64,000 bases of DNA from JAJPHF01 sp035293805 (GTDB lineage: Bacteria; Chloroflexota; UBA6077; JAJPHF01): the NCBI GenBank assembly GCA_035293805.1, contig DATGMD010000040.1, forward strand, positions 310,001 to 374,000. Reading direction: 5' to 3'. This document shows, piece after piece, positions 51,627 to 60,727 of this stretch. The notes under the pieces were generated by a model. The model ran no database searches. It worked only from the letters and a program-made list of their open reading frames with translations, and was not told the DNA's origin. Made by a program: the position numbers and the translations under genes. Every line of letters begins with the position of its first letter. Positions within the stretch are counted from its first letter, which is position 1.

Positions 51627-52479
51627 TCCCACCGGCCTGGCCACGAACCTGCCGCCCGGCGTGAGCAGCCACTACGTGATGGTTGGCGACAATCGCACGC
51701 ATTATTTGGAGGCGGGACAGGGTGAGCCGCTCATCCTCCTGCACAGCGCGGAGTTTGGCGGCCGGGCCGAGTTCTCCTGGCGCTACACCATCCCCGCGCT
51801 GGCCGAGCACTTCCACGTCTACGCCCCCGACGTGGTCGGCTTTGGGCGCACGACCAAGCTCTATAACTTCTCCGACCCGACCAACTACCGCGTGCAGCAC
51901 ATCCGCCGCTTCATGGAGGTGCTGTGCATTCCGAGCGCGCACTTCATGGGCAACTCGTTCGGCGGCTCGATCATTCTCACCATCGCGGCCCAGGACCGGC
52001 CCGCCTGGAACATCCGCTCCATCGTCTCGGTGAGCGGCGGCGGCTTCGCGCCCGACAACGACGCGCGCAAGGTGTTGACGCACTACGACGGCTCGCGCGA
52101 CGGCATGCGCGAGATCCTGAAGGTGCTGTTCTACGACCCGCGCTGGTGGAGCGAGGAGCACGTCGAGGAGCGCTGGCGGGCGGCGATTGAGCCGGGCGCC
52201 TGGGAGGCGATCGCCGTCGCGCGCTTCGCGCGGCCCGGGCTAGAGAAGGGCTTCGGCTCCGAGCGCGGCGACCCGGCGAACATCAAGGTGCCGGTGCTCA
52301 TCACCGGCGGCGACCAGGACCTGCTGCGCGAGCCGGGCTGCTGGGAGGGGCTGCACGCCCGCATCCCTGGCTCCGAGCTAAAGGTGTTCTCGCCCGCCCG
52401 TCACTGCCCGCACATCGAGTTCCAGGAAGAGTTCAACCGCCTGGCAGTCGACTTCCTGCGGCGGCACTCGAAGAGATAG
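51607..52479 (+). CDS. Alpha/beta hydrolase (meta-cleavage-product hydrolase-like)
   Basis: A 290-residue hydrolase with an intact elbow (GNSFGG, Ser117), an oxyanion segment LLHSAEFGGRAEFSW, acid Asp in GGDQD and His in ARHCPHIEF. The pattern is like BphD/HsaD-type C-C hydrolases. Its start overlaps the IclR gene by 20 nt. With the LLM monooxygenase and the Ser-less hydrolase across the divergent promoter, it may form a second catabolic module. Confidence 0.88.
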   Translation: MATTAPDPTGLATNLPPGVSSHYVMVGDNRTHYLEAGQGEPLILLHSAEFGGRAEFSWRYTIPALAEHFHVYAPDVVGFGRTTKLYNFSDPTNYRVQHIRRFMEVLCIPSAHFMGNSFGGSIILTIAAQDRPAWNIRSIVSVSGGGFAPDNDARKVLTHYDGSRDGMREILKVLFYDPRWWSEEHVEERWRAAIEPGAWEAIAVARFARPGLEKGFGSERGDPANIKVPVLITGGDQDLLREPGCWEGLHARIPGSELKVFSPARHCPHIEFQEEFNRLAVDFLRRHSKR

Positions 52480-52504
52480 CTGGCGTCCTGTATCTCGGCA
52501 GTGG

Positions 52505-54280
52505 TCAATAGTCGGGCAAGGGAAGCCAGGTCTGGTCTACCAAATAGATCTCGACATCCCCTTGCTGATAGATCCGCCGCAGAGCGGGAAGCAGTCTGAA
52601 TCCGTGTATGCCCGGCGGCGCTGCCAGTGGCTCAAGCCTGCCGGGCGTCTCGCCAATGTTGCCTTCGGCGCGCTCGCGGGGACCGTAGAAGAGGTACTTG
52701 ACGCCGTGCTCGGCGAGGAGGCGGGCGGCATCCTCGGGCGGGCTGTGCAGGACCTGCTCGACGACGGCGCGCTTGCCCGGCACGTCGTAGGTGATGCCGT
52801 CGTGGCCGAGCCAGACGCGCCCGGGCACGAGCGCCGCCAGCCAGGAGCCGCTCTGCTCCACGCCGAGGACCACCTCGTCGGGTGTCATGTGCGCAGCCAG
52901 CCACTCCCCGGCCTGCCACTCCTCGCGCGTCGCCACGTAGACCGTGAGCGGCGTGTTGGCGACCGCCGAGTACACCACGCCTACGTAGAGGAACAGCGCC
53001 GTGGGCAGCGCCAGGGCGACGGCGGCCAGTCCGAGCCGCCGCCGGCCGCGCGGCCCCAGCCGCCCCGCCCACCACGCGAGCCCCGTCGCGGCCAGCACCG
53101 CGAGCGCCGGCTGCACGCCGAATGCCAGGCGGCGCTGGAACGGGACGGGCGCGTAGAGCGCGAGCAGCAGCACCAGGCCCGTCAGCAGCGCGAGCCACTG
53201 GCGCTGGTCTCGCGGCCGCGGCCAGGCGCGCAGGGCGAACGGCGCCAGCAACAGCACCAGGCCGTAGTCGAGCAGCAGGCGCAGCGGCTCCGGGCTGGAC
53301 ACCGTGTTCTGCTGGCCATAGACGACGCTCCAGAACGGTTCGACGCGGAAGGCGTAGTAGTTGTAGAGCAAGAGCGGGAGCGCAACGGCGCCGGCCAGCG
53401 CAGACGCGGCCACTGCCCGCCACGGCCACCGGCGCGTCGCCAGCCAGCGCAGCGCGGTATACAGCCCGAACAGGCCGCAGACCACTGGCAGGTTGAAGGG
53501 GTGGACGAGAGCGAGCCCCAGGACCGCCCCAGCCAGGCCCGCGTAGGGGCGCCACGTCGCGCCCGGCTCGATCGCGACGGCGAAAGCGGCGATCGCCAGC
53601 ACCGTGCAGGCGAGGGCGAGCATCAGGTGGAGCGGCGCCAGGAACACGCCGAGCGTCATCACCTCCAGACTCGCGCCCAGCGGCAGGGCGGCGCCGTCGC
53701 CCTGCCCGGCGTACAGCGGCTGTGCCAGCACCGCTCCCCACAGCCCGAGGTTGGTGCCCATCACCATCAGCGCCACCGCCAGCCGCCGCTGGCCCAGGGA
53801 CCGCAGGAACGTGGCGGCAAAGACGTAGAGCGCCGCGAGCAGCGCCACGCGACCCAGCAGCTCGCCCAGGTAGTAGACGAGCAGCGGCGCGACCTGGAGC
53901 AAGGCGGCGATCTTGCCGATGCCGACGTAGACGGGGAACATGAAGACCGGCTGGTGGGGCTCGGGCGTGAAGCGGTCGTGGATCAGCCAGGAGCCGGAGC
54001 GGGCGCCCTGGTCCATCGCGGCCAGGTAGACCGGAAAGTCGCCCGGATACCAGAAGCTGCCGACGTGGACGAGGTCGGCCGGCCCGTGGAGCAGCCATGC
54101 GACGTAGGGAACGGCCAGCAGCGCGAGCAAGACAGCGCCGACCACCGCGAGCCAACGCCATTCCGCGGGGGCAATGAGTGCTGCGTGCTGCGTGCTGCGT
54201 GCTGAGTCGGCCGGGGGCGTCGCCGTGGCGCGGTCGCTAGCGAGCGCGGCGGGGCTGCTGACCGGCGATACGGTGTCCAT
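52505..54280 (-). CDS. GT-C-like multi-pass membrane protein (putative glycosyltransferase)
   Basis: A 591-residue membrane protein with about eleven hydrophobic segments and a soluble C-terminal part. An acidic first loop (GDFPVYLAAMDQGARSG, LIHDRFTPEPHQPVFMFP) suggests the catalytic loop of lipid-carrier-dependent GT-C glycosyltransferases, but no exact family motif was recognised. The C-terminal WLAAHMTPDEVVLGVEQSG resembles soluble domains in related proteins. The start at 54280 was chosen because the further upstream in-frame region is a heptamer repeat. Confidence 0.65.
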   Translation of the reverse strand: MDTVSPVSSPAALASDRATATPPADSARSTQHAALIAPAEWRWLAVVGAVLLALLAVPYVAWLLHGPADLVHVGSFWYPGDFPVYLAAMDQGARSGSWLIHDRFTPEPHQPVFMFPVYVGIGKIAALLQVAPLLVYYLGELLGRVALLAALYVFAATFLRSLGQRRLAVALMVMGTNLGLWGAVLAQPLYAGQGDGAALPLGASLEVMTLGVFLAPLHLMLALACTVLAIAAFAVAIEPGATWRPYAGLAGAVLGLALVHPFNLPVVCGLFGLYTALRWLATRRWPWRAVAASALAGAVALPLLLYNYYAFRVEPFWSVVYGQQNTVSSPEPLRLLLDYGLVLLLAPFALRAWPRPRDQRQWLALLTGLVLLLALYAPVPFQRRLAFGVQPALAVLAATGLAWWAGRLGPRGRRRLGLAAVALALPTALFLYVGVVYSAVANTPLTVYVATREEWQAGEWLAAHMTPDEVVLGVEQSGSWLAALVPGRVWLGHDGITYDVPGKRAVVEQVLHSPPEDAARLLAEHGVKYLFYGPRERAEGNIGETPGRLEPLAAPPGIHGFRLLPALRRIYQQGDVEIYLVDQTWLPLPDY

Positions 54281-54354
54281 GTGGGCGCCTACTCCGGAAT
54301 CGGGGAGCGGCACGCGGCTCGTGCCCGCGGCTTGCTCCGCACTCAGCACTCCGC
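54176..54354. repeat. GCTGCGT/GTGCTGA heptamers flanking the GT-C gene start (copy 4)
   Basis: Four tandem heptamers, GCGTGCT/GAGTGCT-type (about 54176-54205), occur inside the GT-C gene's N-terminal codons, and a short complementary group CTCAGCACTC lies at about 54344-54353, at the DUF192 3' end where it supplies the TGA stop. The inverted placement matches the other heptamer arrays. Confidence 0.55.
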
Positions 54355-54717
54355 GGGCTGCAGGGCGATGTGGTGCCCCTGCTCGGTGCCGGTGCGCGCG
54401 GCGGTGCCGGCGGGCAGCTCGATCACGTAGTCGGAGCGCCGCACCCAGGGCCCGATGCGGTTCGGCCGGATGCCGCGCAGCACGCGCGTCACCTCGCCCT
54501 CAGTGGGCGACAGGCGCCGGACGTGGAGCACGTCGATGGCGAAGGCCATGAAGAACATGTGGATCTGGCGGCAGGCCTCGATGACGAGCCCCTCGCCTTC
54601 CGGGAGCGAGCGCCGGCCGAGGAGGCCCCGCCCGCGTGTCCACACGTTGGTCGCCACGCCCGCGCGCGCGGCGATCTCGGCCCCGTTATCCAGGTTGACG
54701 ACCCGCACGGTGCGCAC
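54343..54717 (-). CDS. DUF192 domain protein
   Basis: A 124-residue protein with DUF192 signatures: ATNVWTRGRGLLGR, EGLVIEACRQIHMFFMAFAIDVLHV and PNRIGPWVRRSDYVIELPAG. The family is small and often near secretion or pilus genes; its function is unknown. The GTG start at 54717 has a poor ribosome site, and the gene follows tadC by 15 bases, so it is likely part of the Tad operon. The stop lies in a heptamer repeat. Confidence 0.88.
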   Translation of the reverse strand: MRTVRVVNLDNGAEIAARAGVATNVWTRGRGLLGRRSLPEGEGLVIEACRQIHMFFMAFAIDVLHVRRLSPTEGEVTRVLRGIRPNRIGPWVRRSDYVIELPAGTAARTGTEQGHHIALQPAEC

Positions 54718-54732
54718 GACGACCCGCCGCGC

Positions 54733-55668
54733 CTACGGCTGCTGCATGTTCGAGAGCTGCGGCCACAGCGGACCGAGGATCATGAGGCAGAGCGCGGGAA
54801 AGATGAAGATCAGCATCGGGAACAGCATCTTCAGCGGCGCTTGCTGCGCCTCGGCCTCCGCGCGTTGGCGCCGCAGCACGCGCATCTGGTCGGCCTGGAC
54901 GGTGAGCACCTGCGAGACGCTGACGCCGAGCTGCTCCGCCTGCACGATCGCCGCCACGAACTGCGACAGATCGCTTACCTGCGTGCGGTTCACCATGTCC
55001 TTCAGCGCCTCGCGCCGGGGGCGGCCCACCCGCATTTCGGCCATCACCCGCGCTAGCTCGTTGCTGAGGGGGTTGTCGGACTTCTGTACGACGCGCGCCA
55101 TCGCGGCGTCGAAGCCCAGCCCCGCCTCGACGCTGATGACCAGCAGGTCCAGCGCGTCCGGCAGCGCCTTCTGGATGGCCTTCTGGCGCACGGAGATCTT
55201 GCGGCTCAGCCACAGCTCGGGCGCTACGAAACCGATCACCGCGCCGACGATCAGGCCGAGCAGCAGCAGGTCGGCGCCCAGCAGCGCCATCAGTAGCGCG
55301 CCGATGCCCGCACCGGCGAGCGCGCCGAAGATCTTGACGCCCAGCCAGTCCGACGCGGTCCAACGGTTGGGACTGCCGGCCAGCAGCAGGCGGCGGCGCG
55401 TCTTTTCGCTGGCGCTCTCGCGCTGCTGCGGTGTCTGATTCTTCTTGCGCGTGAAGCGTTCGCCAATCGCGGCGAGGCGCTGAATCAGCGGTCGGAGCAC
55501 GCGCTCGCTAAACGGCTGCTCCAGCTCCATCTCTTCGAGCGAGCGGGGGCGCTCGGCAAACTGGGACAGGCGCATCGCCACGGCGTCGCGCCCCATGCGA
55601 GGCACCGTGAACCCAAGGAGGATCAGGCCCAGGGCACCAACCAGCAGCAGCGGGAGGATGATAGCCAA
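54733..55668 (-). CDS. tadC: TadC-like type II secretion F-domain protein
   Basis: A 311-residue inner-membrane protein with a T2SSF domain (LPDALDLLVISVEAGLGFDA, LSNELARVMAEMRVGRPR) and hydrophobic segments at the N-terminus, near residues 110-145, and at the C-terminus. It forms, with TadB, the membrane platform of Tad pili. It starts 1 nt after tadB ends, indicating co-translation. It is shorter than T2SS GspF, as usual for Tad proteins. Confidence 0.9.
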   Translation of the reverse strand: MAIILPLLLVGALGLILLGFTVPRMGRDAVAMRLSQFAERPRSLEEMELEQPFSERVLRPLIQRLAAIGERFTRKKNQTPQQRESASEKTRRRLLLAGSPNRWTASDWLGVKIFGALAGAGIGALLMALLGADLLLLGLIVGAVIGFVAPELWLSRKISVRQKAIQKALPDALDLLVISVEAGLGFDAAMARVVQKSDNPLSNELARVMAEMRVGRPRREALKDMVNRTQVSDLSQFVAAIVQAEQLGVSVSQVLTVQADQMRVLRRQRAEAEAQQAPLKMLFPMLIFIFPALCLMILGPLWPQLSNMQQP

Positions 55669-55669
55669 A

Positions 55670-56644
55670 CTACACCTCGATATTGACGATCTGCTTGATC
55701 ACCATGAAGCCGAGGAGGATGCTGATCGCGCCGGCGATCGGCAGGAACAGGTACGGGAAGCCGGAGAACATCGGCCGCATGTACTGCGGGCTGGCCAGGA
55801 ACAGGAACCCGCCCACGAAGACGGGCAGCAGCGCCAGGATGTAGCCCGACATGCGCTGCTGGCTGGTGATAGTGTTGATCTCGCCCTTCAGCTTCACGCG
55901 CTCGCGGATCGTCTCGGCAATCGTGTTCAGGATGCGGGCCAGATTGCCGCCGACCTCGTGCTGCACGTTGATCGCCGTGACCATCAAGTCCAGGTCCTCG
56001 CTCTTCATGCGCCGCACGAGGTGGAGCAGCGCGTCCTGCGGCGAGAGCCCGAGCCCGATCTCGCGGGTCACGCGGCCGAACTCCTCGGAAATGGGTGGGT
56101 TGCCCTCGCGCGCGACCATGTCCATCGCCTGCAGGAGGCTCATGCCGGAGCGCAGGGAGTTGCTCATCAGCACGATGGTGTCGGCGAGCTGGTCGTTGAA
56201 GGCACGGAGCCGCCCGGACTGCCGGCGGCCCACCCACAGCTTCGGCAAGATGAAGCCGATGATGCCGAAGATGGGGATGGCCAGGATGTTCTGGCCGAAG
56301 AGGACCGCGATTAGCGTATAGCCCACGGTGATGAAGACGAGCGTGACGACGCCTTGCAGCACCAGGAATTCGGCGGCGGTGAGCTTGAGATCGGCCCGCG
56401 CCAGGTCGGCCTGGAGGCTGGCCGCGAAGGAGCGGCCGGCGATGGCGCGACCCACCCGATCGCTCATCGCCGCGGTCATCGCCGAGCCGCGCTGGTCAGA
56501 CACGGTTTCGGCGCCGCTCTGGCGCAGCGCGTAGCGGCGCAGCCGGTGCTCGAACGCGGGATCGTCGGTCCGCAGCACGCGGTCCACGCCGACGAAGATG
56601 AGCACGAGCGCCAGGCCCATTCCGCCCGCCAGCAGTACTGGCAT
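55670..56644 (-). CDS. tadB: TadB-like type II secretion F-domain protein
   Basis: A 324-residue membrane protein homologous to TadC: T2SSF domain (LADTIVLMSNSLRSGMSLLQ, EFGRVTREIGLGLSPQDAL) with the expected helices near the N-terminus (ALVLIFVGVD), at residues 100-140 and at the end. It pairs with TadC as the platform for pilus assembly. The gap to tadA upstream is 105 bases, longer than in the rest of the operon. Confidence 0.9.
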   Translation of the reverse strand: MPVLLAGGMGLALVLIFVGVDRVLRTDDPAFEHRLRRYALRQSGAETVSDQRGSAMTAAMSDRVGRAIAGRSFAASLQADLARADLKLTAAEFLVLQGVVTLVFITVGYTLIAVLFGQNILAIPIFGIIGFILPKLWVGRRQSGRLRAFNDQLADTIVLMSNSLRSGMSLLQAMDMVAREGNPPISEEFGRVTREIGLGLSPQDALLHLVRRMKSEDLDLMVTAINVQHEVGGNLARILNTIAETIRERVKLKGEINTITSQQRMSGYILALLPVFVGGFLFLASPQYMRPMFSGFPYLFLPIAGAISILLGFMVIKQIVNIEV

Positions 56645-56749
56645 GTCACACCTCGCTCGTGGCTGGCGCTGTCCCCCGCCCGCGAGCCAGCGCCGCCAAC
56701 GCGCGCCTCGGGCGGGGCCTGGGAGCCGGCCGCCGGCCGCCCGCCGTTC

Positions 56750-58234
56750 CTAGAAGAATCGGTCCGACAGTCCGAAGATCGTCGGCGGCAGCCGAATGCC
56801 CGCGTCCTCCAGCTTCGGCATGAACTTCGGCCGGACGCCGGTGGGCTTGATGCGGCCGATCACCTTGCCGCCCTCGAAGGCCTCCTGCTCGAATTGGAAG
56901 ACGTCTTGCAGGACGACCACGTCGCCTTCCATGCCCTGCACTTCGGTGATCGCCGTGATCTTGCGCGAGCCATCCCGCAGCCGCGATTGCTGGACGATCA
57001 GGTCGACCGCGGAGGCGATCTGCTCGCGGATGGCGCGCACGGGCAGGTCCATGCCGGCCATCAGCACCATCGTCTCCAGACGGGAGAGCATGTCGCGCGG
57101 ACTGTTGGCGTGGCCGGTGGTCAGCGATCCGTCGTGGCCGGTGTTCATGGCCTGGAGCATGTCCAGCGCCTCGCGCCCGCGGCACTCACCGACAACAATG
57201 CGCTCGGGCCGCATGCGCAGGCAGTTGATGACCAGGTCGCGGATCGTGATGGCGCCCTTGCCCTCGATGTTCGCCGGCCGCGCCTCCAGGCGCACGACGT
57301 GCTCCTGGCGCAGCTGCAGCTCGGCCGCGTCCTCGACCGTGATGATTCGCTCGTCGTCGGGGATGAAGGAGGAGAGCACGTTCAGCAGGGTCGTCTTCCC
57401 CGAGCCGGTGCCGCCCGACACGACGATGTTCAGCCGCGCCACCACGCAGGCGCGCAAGAACTCCGCGATCTCGGGCGTCATGCTGCCGAAGCGGATCAGG
57501 TCGTCGATCCCCAGCGGCGTCTTCGAGAACTTTCGGATGGTGATGGTCGGCCCGACCAGCGAGACCGGCGGGATGACGATGTTCACGCGCGAGCCGTCGG
57601 GCAGGCGGGCATCGCACAGCGGCGACGACTCGTCCACGTGGCGGCCCAGCGGAGAGACGATGCGGTCGATGATCCGGCGCACGTGGTCGTCGTCGTCGAA
57701 GGCGACCTCCGCCAGGTGAAGCTTGCCCTTCTGCTCGACGTAGATCTGGTTCGGCCCGTTTACCATCACTTCGCTGATCGTCGGGTCCTGCAGCAGCGGC
57801 TCGATGGGGCCGAAGCCGATGATGTCGGCCGTGACCTCTTCGAACAGCCGCTCGCGCTCGACGCGCGTCAGCACGATGTTCTCGCCCTCGACCACGGCGT
57901 CGAACAGCGTCTTGATGCGCTGCCGCACCTCGGCGGTCTTCGACAGGTCCATGTCGGGGTCGAGCTCGGCGATCAGGCGGTTCTTCACGCGGGCCTTCAG
58001 CTCCCGCGAGATACTGGCCGTGCGAGCGCTGGTACTGACGGCGCCGCCCAGCCCCATGCGGCGCGGCGCCTCCGGCGGCGCAACGCCAGGCGGCGGCGTG
58101 AGCACGGGCGCCGGGCCGCCGTTGTTCGGTAGGGGCGGCAGGCCGGCCGGCGCCGACGCCGGACTATCCGCTGGAGCGGGCATGGTTGGGGCCGGGGCGA
58201 TGCCCGCCCCTTCAATGCGTCGTAGCAACCCCAT
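56750..58234 (-). CDS. tadA: TadA/CpaF pilus assembly ATPase
   Basis: A 494-residue hexameric secretion ATPase. The N-terminal 70 residues are Pro/Ala-rich. The core has IEPLLQDPTISEVMVNGP, Walker A in SGGTGSGKTTLLNVL, an Asp box (RIITVEDAAELQL), and the TTGHANSPRDMLSRLETMV His box of TadA/CpaF. It powers pilus extension and, in some Tad systems, retraction. It begins directly where tadZ ends (adjacent stop/start). Confidence 0.95.
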   Translation of the reverse strand: MGLLRRIEGAGIAPAPTMPAPADSPASAPAGLPPLPNNGGPAPVLTPPPGVAPPEAPRRMGLGGAVSTSARTASISRELKARVKNRLIAELDPDMDLSKTAEVRQRIKTLFDAVVEGENIVLTRVERERLFEEVTADIIGFGPIEPLLQDPTISEVMVNGPNQIYVEQKGKLHLAEVAFDDDDHVRRIIDRIVSPLGRHVDESSPLCDARLPDGSRVNIVIPPVSLVGPTITIRKFSKTPLGIDDLIRFGSMTPEIAEFLRACVVARLNIVVSGGTGSGKTTLLNVLSSFIPDDERIITVEDAAELQLRQEHVVRLEARPANIEGKGAITIRDLVINCLRMRPERIVVGECRGREALDMLQAMNTGHDGSLTTGHANSPRDMLSRLETMVLMAGMDLPVRAIREQIASAVDLIVQQSRLRDGSRKITAITEVQGMEGDVVVLQDVFQFEQEAFEGGKVIGRIKPTGVRPKFMPKLEDAGIRLPPTIFGLSDRFF

Positions 58235-59509
58235 TTACTCAGCTCCTCGCCGCGGAAAGAGCCGCAGCCGGCTAAGCCCGAAACCGGCGCGCGGGACGAC
58301 GTCGCCCGTGCGGTCCGCGCCGTCGAGCCGTTCCAGATCGGCTTCCGTCAGGAGATCGCGCGCGACTTGGAACACGTTGCGCGAGATTTGCGCTTCCGGC
58401 TGGCTGACCACGAAGGGCACGCCGCTGTTGATCGACGCAGTCACGAGCGGCCCCGCGCTCACCAGGCGCGCGGCGACCTTGTGTCGGAGGCTGTCCTCGA
58501 TGTCCTCGACGTTGATCCCCCCCGTGCTATCGGACCGGTTGAGCACCAGGTTCACCTTGTCGTGGCTGTACCCTAGCGCCTCGCAGACCTCCAGGAACAT
58601 GCGGATGTTCTTGACCGCCGGAATGTCCAAGGTGGTGAGCAGCACGATGCGGTCGGCCAAGTCGAACACCGTGAGCATCAGGTCCTGGAACGTCGTCCAG
58701 GTGTCGACGACGATGTAGTCGAAATCGCGCTGGAGCGCCTGGAGCACGGCCTTCATGTGGTCGGCGGTGAACAGCTCGGCGACCTCCGGCCGCGGCGGCG
58801 CGAGCAGGACGCGCACGCCCGAGCTGTGCGTGACCATCACGCTGTCCAGCACCTCGGGCCCCATCTCGTCCGACTCGCGGTGGAGGAGATCTTGAATGGT
58901 CTTGTTGCCGGCCAGGTTCAGCATGATGCCGATATCGCCGAACTGCAGGTTGCAATCGGCCAGCGCCACCCGGGCGCCCGTCAGCACGCGTAGCGCCACC
59001 GCCAGATTGACGCCGATGACGGTACGTCCCACACCGCCCTTCGGGCTGAACATCGTGATGATGCGCCCTTTGCGGACCGGGCTCTCGCGGCCGGGGAGGC
59101 GGCTGAGGGCAGCGATGCGGGCGCGGCGATCGGTGTCCAGCTCGTAGACGCGGCGGATGGTGTTCGCCAGCTCGTCGGCGCCGAAGGGCTTCACCAAGAA
59201 GTCGCGCGCGCCGGCCAGCATGGCGCGGCGCAGGTAATCGGTCTCCCCCTGCACGGACATCATGATGACCTGGGAGACGGGGACTTCGCTGGAAATCGCC
59301 TCCGTGGCGCGGATGCCGTCCATCCCCGGCATGTTGATGTCCATGAGGACGATGTCCGGCTGCAGCTCCTTCGCCCGCTCGATGGCGCTGGGGCCGTCCT
59401 CGGCGCCCCCTACCATCTCGACGTCGTCCTCGAATTGGAGCAGCTTGGCCACGCTGGCGCGCGCTTCGGCGAAGTCGTCCACGACGAGAACACGGATCTT
59501 GCCGGCCAC
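58235..59509 (-). CDS. tadZ: TadZ/CpaE-like protein with an intact receiver domain
   Basis: A 424-residue protein: receiver domain (about 1-125) with Asp57 in IVLMDINMPGMDG and Lys in LVKPFGADEL, followed by a MinD/ParA-type ATPase domain with the deviant Walker A SPKGGVGRTVIG and DLADRIVLLTTLDIPAVKN. TadZ localises the pilus machine. Many TadZ receiver domains are said to be degenerate; this one looks able to be phosphorylated. ATG 59509 has no strong ribosome site visible. It is coupled to tadA. Confidence 0.9.
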   Translation of the reverse strand: MAGKIRVLVVDDFAEARASVAKLLQFEDDVEMVGGAEDGPSAIERAKELQPDIVLMDINMPGMDGIRATEAISSEVPVSQVIMMSVQGETDYLRRAMLAGARDFLVKPFGADELANTIRRVYELDTDRRARIAALSRLPGRESPVRKGRIITMFSPKGGVGRTVIGVNLAVALRVLTGARVALADCNLQFGDIGIMLNLAGNKTIQDLLHRESDEMGPEVLDSVMVTHSSGVRVLLAPPRPEVAELFTADHMKAVLQALQRDFDYIVVDTWTTFQDLMLTVFDLADRIVLLTTLDIPAVKNIRMFLEVCEALGYSHDKVNLVLNRSDSTGGINVEDIEDSLRHKVAARLVSAGPLVTASINSGVPFVVSQPEAQISRNVFQVARDLLTEADLERLDGADRTGDVVPRAGFGLSRLRLFPRRGAE

Positions 59510-59567
59510 GTTTCCTCACAACTGGCGGGTATGCCACGCCCCGGCGCGGCCGGGGCCGTGGCGCCGA

Positions 59568-60437
59568 CTACTGGCGCCCGTAGAGTCCGTACTGGCGCTG
59601 CATGTCCTGAACCGTGATCGGCGGCGTAGGCTGGACGTCGGAGTTGCTCGGCGAGCGCAGCACGAAGTCCACGTTCGCCTGCCCGAGCGCCACCAGGTCC
59701 TTCAGCCATTTGAGCTGCAGCGCCGTGTCGCGGTCGACGATGAAGGTGATCAGCCGATCCTCGGGCCGGTTCGCGGCCTGCTGGTCCCCCTTGGCATCCG
59801 GCGACTGGAACACACCTACGTTGTAGACGCGCAGGTTCTGGAACAGGACCCGGGTGCGCAGGTAGTCGGCCAGGTGGTCCTGCTGTGCCGCCTGCCGCTG
59901 CTCGGGCGTCATGCTGTCGGGAAACTCGAGCGTCGTAACCAAAATATCGACGTAATCGCCAGCCCTTATAGCGTCCGCTGCCGTCAGGGTATTGGCCCCC
60001 TGCCCCGCGAAGCTGCCCTGGAGCCGCGCCGGCAGCACGAACATCACCTGGTCGCGGTCGAGGACCAGCGAGACCGAGGGCACAGACTTGCCGGCCGCCA
60101 AGTCGTCGCGGATCGTCTTGAGATCGACGACTCGGTCGGCGTTCAGGATGTCGCCCTTGTAGATGCGCTGGCGCGCGAACTTGCCCACCGCGTCCTCGAC
60201 GCGGGTGATAGGACGGTTGGGCATCGCCTCCTTCGACACGCTAGCGAGGTCGACGGAGCGCAGCTCGATGCGGCCCTGATCCGGAATGTCCCGCGTGGCG
60301 ACCACTACCCGCTCGCTCGGCACCTGCTGCAGCCGCTCGTCGGCGCTCTTGAGCTGCAGGTACACGACCACGCCCACGACGATGGCCATTAGGCCGCCCA
60401 CGCCGATTAGCAAGGACCCCGCTTGCCGCTTATTCAT
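59568..60437 (-). CDS. cpaB: CpaB/RcpC-like pilus assembly protein (SAF domain)
   Basis: A 289-residue protein with an N-terminal transmembrane helix (about residues 9-28), a SAF domain (VVVATRDIPDQGRIEL, KFARQRIYKGDIL) and an RcpC-type extracytoplasmic part (ADAIRAGDYVDILVTTLE). It is the first gene of the Tad operon and is preceded by a strong promoter 290 bases upstream. In diderm Tad systems it contacts the secretin RcpA; here no secretin, tadE or pilin gene is in the window. Confidence 0.9.
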   Translation of the reverse strand: MNKRQAGSLLIGVGGLMAIVVGVVVYLQLKSADERLQQVPSERVVVATRDIPDQGRIELRSVDLASVSKEAMPNRPITRVEDAVGKFARQRIYKGDILNADRVVDLKTIRDDLAAGKSVPSVSLVLDRDQVMFVLPARLQGSFAGQGANTLTAADAIRAGDYVDILVTTLEFPDSMTPEQRQAAQQDHLADYLRTRVLFQNLRVYNVGVFQSPDAKGDQQAANRPEDRLITFIVDRDTALQLKWLKDLVALGQANVDFVLRSPSNSDVQPTPPITVQDMQRQYGLYGRQ

Positions 60438-60720
60438 GGCTGCGTTACTACCTCTCCCGGCTATCCGGCTGGCGCGAGGCCCCCGGCCAATCGCTCGGAA
60501 TTATACGTGCCCTTGCGCGGCGACGGTCAATTTATCACCGGTCAAGAGCGCCACTTCTAGCACGCTCTCGGCATCTAGTGGGCGAATCTTAACCAGATAT
60601 ACGCCCAACTGCCCGATTCATGAACAAGGGGCCTCATGGGAGTAAGGCCCTCATCGCGCACGCTCATTCGGGGCCACCCCGATCAGGTCGCCCACGAGTC
60701 ACGTCCCGGCGAGCGCCTCG
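60438..60720 (-). other. Long 5' leader of the Tad operon
   Basis: About 284 bases lie between the mapped promoter and cpaB. On the minus strand a GGGCCT-AGGCCC hairpin occurs near 60633-60654. A 35-codon frame (60501-60608, TTG start) encodes a strand-like sequence beginning MGVYLVKIRPLDAESV, but it has no ribosome site and I do not call it a gene. A second TATAAT/TTGACC pair at 60500-60530 (19-nt spacer) could be an extra promoter. No known riboswitch motif was found; in particular it does not read as a c-di-GMP GEMM element. Confidence 0.4.
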
Positions 60721-60727
60721 CGAGATC

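Noticed and set aside
52562..54205. Plus-strand frame opposite the GT-C-like gene
   Set aside because: Arg/Gln-rich translation with no motif; the minus-strand protein has clear membrane segments.
56354..58132. Plus-strand frame opposite tadA and tadB
   Set aside because: His/Asp/Arg-rich shadow of well-recognised Tad genes.
60501..60608. 35-codon minus-strand frame in the Tad leader
   Set aside because: No ribosome site, TTG start only, and its stop lies in a TATAAT; too weak to call a gene.
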